Shown: positions 22,039-33,667 of the stretch, piece by piece
Layout of the letters: each line of letters starts with the position of its first letter
Numbering within the stretch: position 1 is the first letter of the stretch
Source: Scytalidium lignicola
Taxonomy: Eukaryota > Ascomycota > Leotiomycetes
Length of the DNA: 64,000 nt
Reading direction: 5' to 3'
Assembly: GCA_002812745.2 (NCBI GenBank)
Contig: NCSJ02000005.1
Span: forward strand, 1 to 64,000
The notes under the pieces: generated by a model
What the model saw: the letters and a program-made list of their open reading frames with translations, nothing else
Databases searched by the model: none
What the model was told of the DNA's origin: nothing
Translations under genes and position numbers: made by a program

Positions 22039-23742
22039 TTACTTTGCCTCCACATCAGCAAACGAAGCCTGTGATTTCGGCAGCTTGATACTCTTCCATT
22101 GCATCCCGAGCGAAACGATGAACGCAACGGCGGCAACGCTCGTAGCGCAGTAAAATGTCCTTATGATCCCATAATTATACGCATTCAGCACGTCTGCAAG
22201 TTGCTTCTCGGGCACCACGCTTCTGACCCCCGCGGAGCCCGCGCTGAGAATATCCTGGATCTGATACTGGTCAAAGCCCAAACTGTCCAGGCGCGCGACG
22301 AGTTTGTTCTCGAAAATGGACTCCCCGATGGCAAGGCTCATGGCAGCCCCCAAAAACTGGAAACACTGGAGTAAGGAGGTGCCGACAGGAATATCCTCGG
22401 GCTTGAGGATTGTTTGCGTCACGATGTAGGGCATTGAGAGGGTCATTCCTACACCAAGACCTTGGAGGACTTGAAATGGGATCCAGTGCTGGTGGTCCGT
22501 GCTGGTGGAGAAGGTAGAGAATAGACCCGTTGCTATGCTCATCAGGGCCGTTCCGACGAGTATGTAGGGATTCGGGTACCCCAGATATTTGAGTGAGGCG
22601 CCCGTGAGGGTGGCAGAAAGGACGTCTGACAGCGCCAGGGGGATGTACATGACTCCAGATTTGGTGGGCGAGGCGCCTTTGATGACCTGAAACCATTCTG
22701 GGAGGTAGTATATCGATATGAAGACGGATCCCATGGCGAAGAATTCGGTGAAGCAGGCGAAGAACATTGTACGCTCCGTGATCAGACGAGGTGGGATCAT
22801 GGCCCTATCGCCCCTGTGTAGTTGCCAGATTGCAAAGACAAGGCCGAGTCCCGCGCCTCCAAGGAAGAGGCCGATAATGGTAGCGCTTTTCCACGCGTAT
22901 GTGGTCCCTCCCCACTGAAGTGCCAAAAGTATCATGATGATCGCAGGGGCGAAGAGTAGAGCTCCGATCATATCTAAGCTTTCTAGCCTCTGAAGGATGG
23001 ACGGAATTTTCGTCGAGTCTCGCGGAGGCGGTTTGAAGAAGAAGACCAGTGTAATGATTGTGATGGCGCCGAGAGGTAGATTAATCCAGAAACACCACCG
23101 CCAGGTTGTATGCTGCGTCAACGCACCACCCAATATTGGCCCGAGAATGCTCGCAATGCCAAAGGTTGCTTGAAGCACGCCAATATATAAAGGCCTCTTC
23201 TCCAGCGGCAGGGAAGCCGCAACGATGCAGAAGCCCCCAGTGGCACATCCTGCTGCACCAGCTCCAGCTATGGCACGCCCGACAATGAGCATCGGACTGT
23301 TGACGGCCGTAGCACACAGCAACGATCCCAGCTCGAAGACGGCAAGATATGCAAGAAATGTCTTCTATATATCGCGGTCAGTTGAGTCTGTCTGGTGCAA
23401 GGGTTTTATTGGGGCTCCTGCTTTTATCGAAAAGCTTGAAAAAATCTTCCCTGCGATGGGCTGCACAGCGCACATCGCGAACGAGTATGCGCTTCCATAC
23501 CAGCCAATATCACTGGTGCTGTTGAATTGTGATGTGATGCGGGGGACGGCCGTCGCGATCACTGATGAATCTAATGACATGAGGAATATCGCGAGCACAA
23601 GTCCGGCCATGACCAGGGCCAGCGCCAGGCCTCTCAGCTCATAATCGCCCGCATCCTCCTTTGCTGGAGACTCGATGTCGACCGCCAACTTGCTGTTGGC
23701 CTCAAGGTTGTGTGCGTCCTCTCCAGGAGTTTCTTCGGCCAT
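22039..23742 (-). CDS. MFS drug/toxin efflux transporter, DHA2 (14-TM) type
   Basis: Exons 23742-23422 and 23364-22039 give 548 aa. The 57-bp intron must start GCAGGA (GC-AG type): the branch site AACTGACC and acceptor TATATAG are present, no GT donor exists nearby, and joining there restores GKIFSSFSIK-KTFLAYLAVFEL. The protein begins with an acidic cytosolic tail, then LALALVMAGLVLAIFLMSLD and SVIATAVPRI (TM1), GWYGSAYSFAMC (TM2) and the motif-C region VGRAIAGAGAAG. Length and layout match DHA2 proton antiporters that export fungal metabolites and fungicides. If the GC donor is not used, the protein would stop after 125 codons. Confidence 0.8.
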
Positions 23743-24674
23743 TTGCTGCTTGTGCAGTCGAAGGGACTGAAGTGGCTGAATGAATTAGAGAAATAACTCT
23801 GAGCGAAAACATAGCGGTGCCGGATGTGTCCTATTATATGGCTATTACCCTTTTCGGATGATCGAATATGAATCATACTGATTCATGAAAAGCCATCTGG
23901 AGCGGCCCGTTCGCCCATGCGGCCCCACTGACTAACAGGCCAGCTGATTGGGCCTGGTTGGCCGTGGAGACAACGGCGGCCCACTCAGTACTCAGTTGAC
24001 TCCTTCACGCGTCAGTGGAGAGTAATTCCTTAAGAAACTTTATACAGGCAAAACACGGAGTACGGGGTTGAGGTAAAAAGTGGTGATACTTATGCAGACA
24101 CTATGATCGATGGCACTAAACCTTTGGCGTTGTGACGCCTGCAATTGCAGCGTCCCTGTATCGCGATATAGTTTTAGTAAGTCTCGGGCTCCTACGCTGT
24201 AATTATAATAGACTTTAGGCACCGAATCAGAGTACTTTTGAATCTATATACTATTTAATCTAGAATTTTATGTTACTCGTATCTAGTCTTCGAAGCATGA
24301 CGCCTAAAATGAATTCAAAATCTCATATGATACATATTACAAATATAATTCTAGCTCCCTTGTTGACGCCAAGAAAGTTTATGGCGTAAATCTCCGATGA
24401 CTCTCTCACAATGTCTCTCCTACGGTTCGATCAAAGCCACCCAGCTCTTATCCCACTGGGTTTGCCCTGGACGCGGGCATTAAACCCCCTCGCAAAGATT
24501 TTTACCTGCTCGCTCATTTGCGCATGGCTGTCCTATTTATTCAGATGGTGTTTTGGTTGTGCTAATGATAACCTTGGTATATGAAATCTTGAGCACTAGA
24601 TGATTAACACCGTGGGAACCTTGTTGTTCATGGCTTGCACAACACATACATATTAAAATGGAATATGCTGCACC
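23743..24674. other. intergenic region
   Basis: Promoter side of the MFS gene and 3' side of the monocarboxylate-type transporter. A GC-rich stretch around 23890-24000 has repeated GGCC-containing words (AGCGGCCCG, TGCGGCCCC, TTGGCCGTG, GGCGGCCC). No gene seen. Confidence 0.45.
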
Positions 24675-26283
24675 CTAGATTTTGACCTTAATCTTAAAAC
24701 CAACCTGAGCAGCTCTCGAGAGGACAGCGAAAAAAGTCCCAATCAGCAATGCAATGCCCGCGAAAATGATAAGGCCGGAGTATCCGCCGTGCTGGTCGTT
24801 CTGTATCGCTCCTCCGATAGGACTTCCAACAAGTACGCCAATGGACGAGAAGGCATATAAAGCACCACTTCGGGCACCCAGCTTGCTAACATGTCCGAGC
24901 TTAGCCACCATGGCTGGAATTATTGATAATGTACAGCCAGATGCAAATCCATAACAAATCGCATAGATGATGATAGGAGCATTTGCAGCTGCGGGTAACC
25001 AGAGGGCGAGAGTCATGATAACAGAAAATGCTGAGAGGATAATCATGACGTTGAAAACACCGAAAGTATCGCCGATATAAGCCGGGAGAATACGACCCAA
25101 TGTCCTGTTCAACTTGTTAGTATGATTGAGATTGGGTTTGAATCTGCGGTAGTACTTACGATACCCCGTTCAATATTGGGACCAAGTAGCTGGCCAAATT
25201 TGTTGACATCCCTGATGCTTCTCCCTGGAGGATGAGGAAATTGAAAGGAAGGAATCCGCCGATGTAGATGAAGAAAGCCGATAGCCCGAGTAGTAGGAAC
25301 GGCCTTTCCGCGAAAGGACTTACCAATTCTATGAAGTGGAATGGTCGACGAGCCGGTGGAAGGCGGGATTTGATGGTGAGATTGGCAATAATAAGGAGAC
25401 CCAGGAACATGAACGCAACGGCTCGCATCGTCCAGCCAAAGCCGATTTTGGGTATTAGGTGCTGAACCATGATAGGCAGCACAACACCACCAATGCTCGA
25501 TCCGGAGAGCATGATGCCAAATGCAACTGCACGATGTTTAAGGAACCAGGTGCCACAGGCAGCAACAACTAAAGTGAATGTAAGACAGGATTCTCTATTA
25601 TAGGCTGCTGACAGAAGAACGTACCCGGGTAGAAGAGAAAGCAGCATCCAAGTCCACTGCATAAGCTTTGTGCAAGGAAAAACTGGTAGTATTCTGACGA
25701 AATCGAAGTCATCATTAACCCAAAGACGTGTAGAAAAGAGCCGAGCAAGATTGGAATTCGTGGTCCAAGCTCGTCTGTCATTTTTCCAGCAATAAAACCC
25801 TAGAAGTGAAGAGTCAATATCATGAAAACTTTGAAAACATTTGCTTGACATACTGGGAAGAACAACATAAACGATTGGGTTGAAGGGATCCAGGCGATAG
25901 TACTCGATGAGTATTGTTTCAACTGATTGTGTTCGTAGTAATTCTGGAAGACGCCGATACCTTCGTGGTGTTAGCGAATCGTGCAGCTTTGAGATCTAGA
26001 CCGGGTACTCACAGTTGATCCAGCCAAAACTACAGAATACCGCACAAAAGCCTCCCAGAACGACCAGCCAAGCTTGAGATCCACCATCGGGAAAGTCATT
26101 GGAATTGGGTTTATTCAATTCTATTTTCAACTCTGTCTTGGGCTCTAGTGGTGGCTCTTGCTCCAGTTCTGCTTCTCGCTCGGGCATGGAGTCTTTTGCA
26201 ATATCCTCCTCAAGTGAGTACTCTGACTGATCCATGGGGAGATTGGAATCACGATCAGGTGGTTTTTCCGACGAATCGTCCAT
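24675..26283 (-). CDS. MFS monocarboxylate-transporter-like protein
   Basis: Five exons (26283-26013, 25960-25854, 25799-25625, 25568-25160, 25104-24675) give 463 aa through introns of 52, 54, 56 and 55 bp, all GT-AG and all in phase. The signature after an acidic tail is [32 protein letters not shown], typical of fungal SLC16-like (MCT) transporters. Further blocks are [42 protein letters not shown] and [16 protein letters not shown]. Likely a plasma-membrane carrier for a carboxylate or related solute; substrate unknown. It is divergent from the Zn2Cys6 regulator 693 bp away, a common arrangement for a transporter and its regulator. Confidence 0.85.
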
Positions 26284-26976
26284 CGTAAATAGAGATGAAA
26301 ATAGCAATGCAACAATCGATGGAATGAAATAATTGAGCGATAGAGTAAAATCTACTAACTTTACATTCTGTCTTAGGAGAAAAAGAGCGACCTCTCTATA
26401 TATATTCAATGGTAAACATTAGGGTATCATGGCGAAACTCGGTTTTGATTGATGGGGATGCAAGATGTGACGAAATGTGAGAATCCCTGGTGACAGCTCG
26501 CGGATGTTTTCTCGAGGAGGTTAGATGAGCGGAGCTACCTTAAATCCACGGACTCACCACATCTAGGGATTACAAAGCTGTACGAGGCTAGTGAGACGCT
26601 AAAACCGCCACAATTGCCCCGTTGAGAGTTATAGTGAGGCGCAGAGCATTATAGTCGCTGTAGTGCCTGAAGTGCGCTATATTTATAGCGTATTATAGGG
26701 CATAAAAACCCTAAAGGTCATCCGATTACAGGGCATTTACAGCACATGGCTATTTAAGGACATCTAAGCGACCGTGGCGTCTTTAGCATTGGAAGACCTT
26801 TTGCAGGCGATGTCCGTAAAGCGCGAAAGGACCAATGAGCTGGGGACGTGATCTGCCGCCCTTGTCGCTGCCTCGGAAAACATTGCCAAATTAGAACTAG
26901 GGTCCAGCCCCTCTGCCCGTATTTCAACTTCTGTTCGATACGGAGGTAATTAAGTTCTTCAAATCAACGATGATGC
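26284..26976. promoter_or_regulatory. bidirectional promoter region
   Basis: The 693 bp lie between the divergent MCT-like transporter and the Zn2Cys6 regulator, so both promoters must be here. It contains a 16-bp inverted repeat at 26675-26690 and repeated ATTATAG/ATAGCG-type words around 26650-26700. No experimentally defined site can be named. Confidence 0.5.
26675..26690. promoter_or_regulatory. perfect inverted repeat CGCTATA-TT-TATAGCG
   Basis: Seven-base arms with a 2-base centre in the shared upstream region. It could be a dimeric regulator site, although Zn2Cys6 sites usually have CGG arms; it could also be part of a small repeat. Confidence 0.35.
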
Positions 26977-28680
26977 ATGATGATGGCTGACTCTTCGATC
27001 TTTCACTCAAAGGTTGGGAAAGGAGGGAAGGCTCAGGCCTGCCATGACTGCAAAAGACGTAAAGTCAAAGTGAGACAGGGATATTTTATGTCTTCCACTC
27101 ATACTGACCTCCGCCCATAGTGTGATTACCGAAAACCAACGTGTTTAAGATGTGAGAAGGCCGAAATTGCGTGCAAGGGCTACCAACGCGATACAATATT
27201 CGTAAACCGAACTCCCAGGAATCTCTCAACAACGTTAAAACGGAACAACCTTAGCCTCCACGTTCCTAGGAGTTTCGATGAACATCTGCAGTTGCTCAAA
27301 TCGCAGCTTCAGAAGCCGGCGGGCCAACAGACTCAATTTCGACTTCAAGCCTTGGAACTCCTGAAAAAGTTATACCTACCTCAGCCAAGTCTAGCTAACA
27401 TAAGAGAATCATCTCTGTACTCCTGGCTTCCAACTGTTTGCGAGATCGAGGGAGAGAGTCATGCTCTCGACTATTCTCTCCTCGCATTCTGTGTGATACA
27501 AGTCGCTGTCACAAAAACGGGCAGCGTTTCTGTTGACGAGGCACTACAAGTCTATAACCATGCTCTTCAAACGCTGCTCGTAGAGATAGATGATTTTGGA
27601 GCCGGACGAAGTGACGAGATTCTAGCTGCTATTTCTGTGCTTTCCACTTCCGAAGTACTTCTCTCGTGGCAATTATCTGTGTACGTAAAACTCTGACAGA
27701 ATTAGCTATTCGTCTGCCCTACAGATCATGCCTGGCGCGCTCATGCTCAGGGAATAACGGAAATCTTGCGCATTCGAAGTGGTATGAACTTTCCCATCCC
27801 AATCCGCCAGAGCTTCTGCACACGGATTTGGGTTCTCCTTGTACGTCTGTCGATTCATTTAAGGTTTTTACGCTGACCAAGTTTATAGCTGATTGAAGCT
27901 CTTTCAAAGCGTAGTACTAGATCGATGACGATCTATCATTGCCACCAGCTCAGCCACTTCATATCTACGAACAGCGAACACGGTTCATTACACGAACTGA
28001 TTGGCGTCGCTTGCGAAGTACCTGTCCTTCTCGAAGAATCGGAGATGCTTATTGCTAGTAGCAGCATAATTGTCGAACCATGGAGGACAAACCTGTTCAA
28101 AGCTTCCCTTGCCGTACTCGAGAAGCTCCATGATCGTCATCAGAAATATAAAGCTAAGACTGGAAGACCGCTATATTGGGCCATGCCATCAGGCGTGGAT
28201 AACCCAGCAGATGATCCTTATGATAGCAAGTTGTTCCCTTTTGCTCTCCAATTCGAATCCTTGGAAAGCGCGAGTCAAGTTGTCCTCTGGTGGGCAATAG
28301 TATTGCAGGTTTTGTGCAGTATGATAGACCTCTATCATCACTTTTTCGGCTGCTCTACCCCTTCATCAGCATTCGATCAGTCAAAATCTGAGAATCTTAC
28401 GGGACCGCAACCTCTTTTAAACTCGAGGTTTCCTACGATGTCTTCGGTTAAAGAAGAAGCCGACAAGCTGGCCCGTTTCCTCTGCCAATCTATCGAATAC
28501 TGCCATAGAATCGAGAATGGAACTATTGGCCCTCAAACAACAACCTACGCGCAGTGGGTCTTGAAATCTTACTTCCGACAATTTCATTACGAGCGCGAGC
28601 TTGTCTGGTGTTTGAATATCAAGAACATGAGAGGACCTGGGTTTCGTCACGGGATTGAGTTGATGGGGTTTCAGGATTGA
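26977..28680 (+). CDS. Zn2Cys6 transcription factor, possibly frameshifted
   Basis: Exons 26977-27069, 27121-27678, about 27725-27840 and 27889-28680. The 51-bp first intron splits the zinc cluster, which reads CHDCKRRKVKCDYRKPTC and then LRCEKAEIAC when joined (CX2CX6CX6CX2CX6C). A fungal-specific regulatory domain follows (residues about 80-500), with LLSWQL and then HAWRAHAQGITEILRIR resembling the TF middle-homology region. At the second intron the visible donor after TCT (27678) and acceptor CTACAG (27724) do not match in phase: one base is missing for the frame that carries the family sequence. This is a 1-base deletion, a sequencing error or an unusual splice. It probably controls the adjacent transporter. 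Confidence 0.72.
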
Positions 28681-29435
28681 GTGTTCGCGATTGAGTGAAT
28701 CGCCTTTTGGAAAGACCTTAAAGGGCCATGAGGGTGCGTCCCATTCGGCGATGAACTGCAGAACGTGTATTTGGAATCTCATGATCTAGCGATTACCAAC
28801 GGTACTCATGCGAAACAACGATCACCAACCAACATACTACGCTATATAAATTTCCGGTGTGCGATAACGTGAGCTAATACCAAAACCAAATTATACTATG
28901 TTATGATGTAAGCAACTACTCACAGGAGATTCCGAACCACCGGAAACAAAGGCCATTCGCTTAGACTTTTGTCCACTCACTGTATATTCGAAAGCAAGCT
29001 TTAGATCCGGATCTGAAATTCCTGGAATAGCTAAATTTGAGCTGAAAATTATATTCATATTTAAATTAGAACGGGAATAAAAATAAGAACAAGAATAAGG
29101 ATGAGGATGAAGTTTTTATACTTGATACCAAAGCTACAAAGATTCGCGTAAATAATGTTAAAGCTTGCTTGTATGTTTAAAATTTTAGAATTAGACAGGC
29201 CATTTATCCCGGGTAAATTTGACGGGGAGGTGGTGGTGAGGCACAATACCAAAAAAANGCGTAAAACAGGGGATAATAAAAGGATGTAAAATGGTGTTAA
29301 AAGCGCTGGAAGGGGAAATAAAAGGAGGCGCAAGTGCAGGAGGTGGCGGGCGACCGAGATAAATCATTATAGAGGAGAAGAAAGAGAGAGCGAGAGAGGA
29401 GGCGGAGGAGATATGGAATTTACAATTTAAACCAT
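28681..29435. other. intergenic region with a dispersed repeat
   Basis: Convergent 3' flanks of the regulator and the NLR pseudogene. Contains the 49-bp repeat at 28825-28873 and purine-rich simple sequence (about 29280-29420). One N at 29258. Confidence 0.5.
28825..28873. repeat. dispersed 49-bp repeat, copy 1
   Basis: CCAACCAACATACTACGCTA, then TATAAATTTCCGGTGTGCGA and TAACGTGAG, matches 60017-60064 with about six differences. It contains a TATATAAA box. Family unknown. Confidence 0.7.
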
Positions 29436-32400
29436 TTATTGAAGACATTGACCAAGATTTGTCTCTAATAGTCCTCCTGACGTAGATGATATGTCCTCTT
29501 TACTAGTCCAATATTGTTCCCAAGCACTTTTCCACTTCTTTTCTACATCCTCTAGCCATGTTTCAATTGGCTTTTCGAATAATTGATCTTCGTTTTTGAA
29601 CACCAACTTACCGTCTTTGACCCCTTTCAATAATTTATTAGAAGCTTCAACAATCCTTCGAGCAAGAAACCCAAGGTTTATCCAGATCACGGAAACAATC
29701 TTCGCAAAGTACGGTGTTGGTGCAATGGTAACATAAATAAAGTTGGCTGAAGTTTAAAGTGTTGTTCTCAATGCCCATAAATCGTGTTCTACAAGCTCCG
29801 TTACATTCGAGACGTCAGGAGTCGTTGAAGTCATAACTACTGTTGTTAGGACTACTGCCAGAATTTGTAGCCTCTTGGGTAGTCGGTGTTTCAGTATCTG
29901 AGTCTTTTGGTCTGCTCGGTTTTTTCCCTTCTGCAAGCGTTTTATTTTTTTCCATATTTCCCCCCTGTTGATTTTCCTTCTTGGTATATAAGTCTGTTAG
30001 TCTCCTCGATCTTTTTTTTNGGTAGAGGCGTTTCCTCCTTTTCCCATTCCCCTCCCTCTTGATTTTCCTCCTCACGTTTGGCTAAAGCTTTGTTGACAAT
30101 GTAGAATTGACAACTGCATGCGACTTGTGCGTCATTGGAGGCCAGATCGTCTCTCAACGCTCTGAGACACGCTTGAAAAGTTGCCTCCATGGTTTCATTG
30201 AATGTAGTTGCAGGTCCCATTCTCTTTTGTAAGATGGCAAGCGGAATACTCATTTGTGATAATTCAAGCTGGAACTCGGGACCTTGTAACTCCTCAACGA
30301 AGTAGACGAGCCACCACATGTCATTGCGTGCTGCTTCCTGCCTAGGCAAGTTACCCTGATGGAATTGTTCGAGGAGGATATCTACAAATTGCCAGCTTGC
30401 CAACGTTATATCCTTGATACTGCCACCATTTGCTGGGTTTAGGGCTTCGCGAAGAAGTGTTTTTGCCTTGTTTTTATCGTTCATAAAAAATCGCTGATAT
30501 ACTGCCAGCCAGACCCGCATTATGGTCAATAAATGACGGTTGTGACCAGACTCTAAGGCTATGATTGCATTGTTGTATAAATTATCAAGATGAGCTAGCC
30601 TCTTACCCTGTCCCGTAGCACGCTGAATGAATTTGTGTGTCTTTGTTGAGCACGAATTCGTCAATTGCTTGCCGTCAACCTTATCTAGGAGATGCAGAAT
30701 GTTTTTCCAGTCTCCGCGTTCACCCATGATTTCCACAATATCGTTAAAATAGTCAATTAACAAGTCCTTAGTTGGGTCTTTGATAATATCCAGAACTTGT
30801 TTACCCAGGAGAATCTCCATTTTGATTTTGAGCTGGTATGCCTTGTTCTTTTTCAATGTGTCTTCATCTTACTTAGGACTCTTCTTATCAATCGCTTCAC
30901 TTGCGTTAGTAATCGCCCTCACGGCAGATTCGTTGAACGCATCCTTGAGGGCTTTCCATTTCTCTGTGGATGCCTCTTGATATTTGCGCCGAAGGTCCTC
31001 GTCGAGCAGGCGTTGGACCGTCTGGGGGATCTTCGTATCGTCTCTGAGGTCTTCCGACCAACCTGAATATATGCGTCCGATCCTGTTCTCAAGCTCAAAC
31101 AACTCTTCTCGAAGTTTATTCAGTTCCTCCATAGAATCTTTCGAATTAGATTCTGCTTCTTTGAGGGTATTCGAAGCAATATCACGGCCTAATTTGGCTT
31201 CTTTGAGGGCTTCTTCATAGTGGCCGTCATATCGTAAGGCCATCGCAAGGCACTTGTGCGCCTCTGCAGTGTTCCATTTGCCAAACACTTTGTAATGAGC
31301 ACAGAATGATGCAGGAGAAAATGATTGATATTTTTTTGGTACATTACCGAAACAATCGATTGAAACCTCGACAAGTGCTTGGTGGATATTCTTTAAGAAA
31401 GATTTGATTTCATCTGATTTTGGCGATATCCTGAAATCTTCTACAAGTATGTTGCTGATTTTCTCGGAAAAAGATTCGATTTCATCTAATTTTGGTGACA
31501 ACTTGAAAGCCTTAATGAATGCCTGGTAGATTTCATCTGATTTTGATGACAACGTGAAAGCTTCAACAAGTACCTGATGGATTTCGTCTGATTTTGATGG
31601 CAACTTGAAAGCCTCGACAAATGCTTTGTAGATTTTCTCTTTGAGAGATTTGATTTCAACTGATTCTGACGATAACTTGAAAGCTTCAGCAAGGACGTGG
31701 TGGATTTTCTCTGAAAAAGATTTAATTTCATCTGATTTTGATGACAACTTGAAAAAAAAACCTCGACAAGTGCTTGGTAGATTTTCTCTTTGAGAGATTT
31801 GATTTCATCTGATTTTGGCGATAACTTGAAAGCTTCGACAAGTGCTTGGTGCGCCAGTCTGAAGGAAGTAAAGGCTTCACCCGGATACTCGGTGGTAAGC
31901 TAGTTCTCAATATGTCTTTGAGCAATGTAAACCAAAAGCCCAGCTTTTCCGCCAGACCCCTCCTTCCCCTTCACGGAGCCCACAAACTTCTTGACTTTTG
32001 AAGTCAATTCGATATCAGATTTCGGCTTGAAATACTCTAAATATTTGTATATAGTTTCATAGCTTTTGGCCTTAGTGACAGGCTGTTTACATATAGAAGG
32101 ACCCTCCTCCTCGACGTCGACTGAATCTTCTAACCTCTTCAACGCTATATTGCGGTAGCCAGTTTCATTTCCGAAAATATCAGAGAAACTTTCAATCACA
32201 GCCTCGATGTGATTCTCTTCTAGTTTACCAATAGAGTCGTCGCTAGGCAGATACTCAAGCCAAGACCGTGACGCGTAAGATACTAGTTCGGTCTCTTTAC
32301 CTATCTCAGTGGCTTTGAGAATTCCTACAATCATCTTGAACATCAAAACGTAAGACTGTCTTTAGTCTAGTACTATCTTGTTCTGGTAGCACGTCCAGAG

Positions 32401-33667
32401 TGATGGCGTCGCGAAGTTGAGAAACCCACGGTCTTCATCCTCATCGCCGTCGGCGCGATTGATAAAATCGGGAGAAATCGAGATAACTCTATAGGCGTTA
32501 TAGAGATGTTGATGGTGAACCACAAGCACTGAATATGCAAAGCGGACAACTTACCGAGATAATGTGTCATCTAATTCGCCAGCAGCTGTGAAAATGGGGT
32601 TGCTCTTTCTTTCATCTAATTCACCATCGGCTGTGACAATGGGTTTACTCTTCCCTTCTTTCACTAGCTCTAAGATCTGCCTCACTGCGCTAAGGCGGAA
32701 GCGGCCATTTGTGTATGCCAGCCACGTGAAGAGGTTTCGGAGTTGGTACTGTTCGGGGGTGCCTTAAAATTTCTTGTAGCATTGATCAAAAAGCTCTTTG
32801 TAGACGTTCTCGGTGTTCTCTGAATTTAACTTCACCAATTGCTTCTAGATTTGTTCTCTACTTTCGTTGAGTTGATAGAGATTGTGGTCAACAAATAGAA
32901 AGCCTAGAGAATGCCAAAACCAACAATCAACCAGCAGTTATTTATAAGACTTGCTCGGCAACTTACTGTCGGCTTTGCCGCATACTTTGTCGATAATCTC
33001 CTTTCTGCTTTTAGTCGAACGCCTCGAGAGCCTCGACAAAGTCCGTAGGCGTGCCTCAGCAACTATCTTGAGATCCATTCTCGTATCCCTTTTGAGATCT
33101 TTTTCGCCGTCAAATAGATCTATGTAAAACTTCGGGTTCTTGAGTTGATCCTTCCTCTTATTAGTAGTTGCAAAGATAACTTGAATTTGTAGCCTGTCCC
33201 CTGAGACACGCCGGAGATACTTAAGAAGTCCCTCACGCTGTTCTTTTATCAATTGATCAATTGATCAATTCCATCGAGAACCACTACCAGCCTTCTGCAT
33301 GACTGATTATCAGGCGCAATCTGTTTCCGAGACTTGGACTTGGACTCAAACGGTTCCATAAAAAGGGACTCCCAGCACAAAAGATTGCAGTCATCAGCAC
33401 AGCCAGGCAGCCTATTCATATGCCTGCTCTTGCTCTATGTGAGTTAGGAGATGTTTCCGATAATACTCGTCCTGCTCAGCAAACTGCATAGCACAGTAAG
33501 CAGCCATGCCATGGATTGTCATGATTCTCCCGCTCTCGTCACTAAGACTAGCATAGGCGATGGATGTTGTTCTCTGTGACCCGAGTTCTGGCTTGAACCG
33601 GTTTGTCAAGGTGAAAAAGATGTAGAACAACATCACTCTTTTCCCCGTTCCGTCCTTGCTTCCAATA
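29436..33667 (-). pseudogene. NACHT-type NLR (STAND) gene, multiply broken
   Basis: Minus-strand pieces in order make a fungal NLR: Walker A-like GSKDGTGKR near 33640-33667 (Ser/Thr after Lys is Arg), VMLFYIFFTL, Walker B RLVVVLDGIDQL (about 33270-33300), a winged-helix-like LRNLFTWLAYTNGRFRLS (about 32700), a domain at 32570-31900, coiled repeats, a TPR-like region (31300-30070) and a C-terminal zinc-binding stretch CNGACRTRF...LYLCYHCTNTVLCEDCF (29830-29700). Such proteins mediate non-self recognition and cell death. Breaks: frameshift near 33411, an 8-bp duplication at 33249-33270, in-frame stops at 32845-32847 and 32764-32766, an A9 run at 31752-31760 and further stops and shifts to 29436. 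The N-terminal domain is absent. Confidence 0.82.
31385..31850 (-). repeat. in-gene tandem repeats of 24 and 17 codons
   Basis: About seven units of HQALVEAFKLSPKSDEI, with or without the 7-residue extension KSLKEKI, lie back to back. Units with the extension are 24 codons and without it 17 (51 bp). They form an amphipathic helical array ahead of the TPR-like part. One unit contains a run of nine A (T9 in the sense strand) that shifts the frame. Confidence 0.75.
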
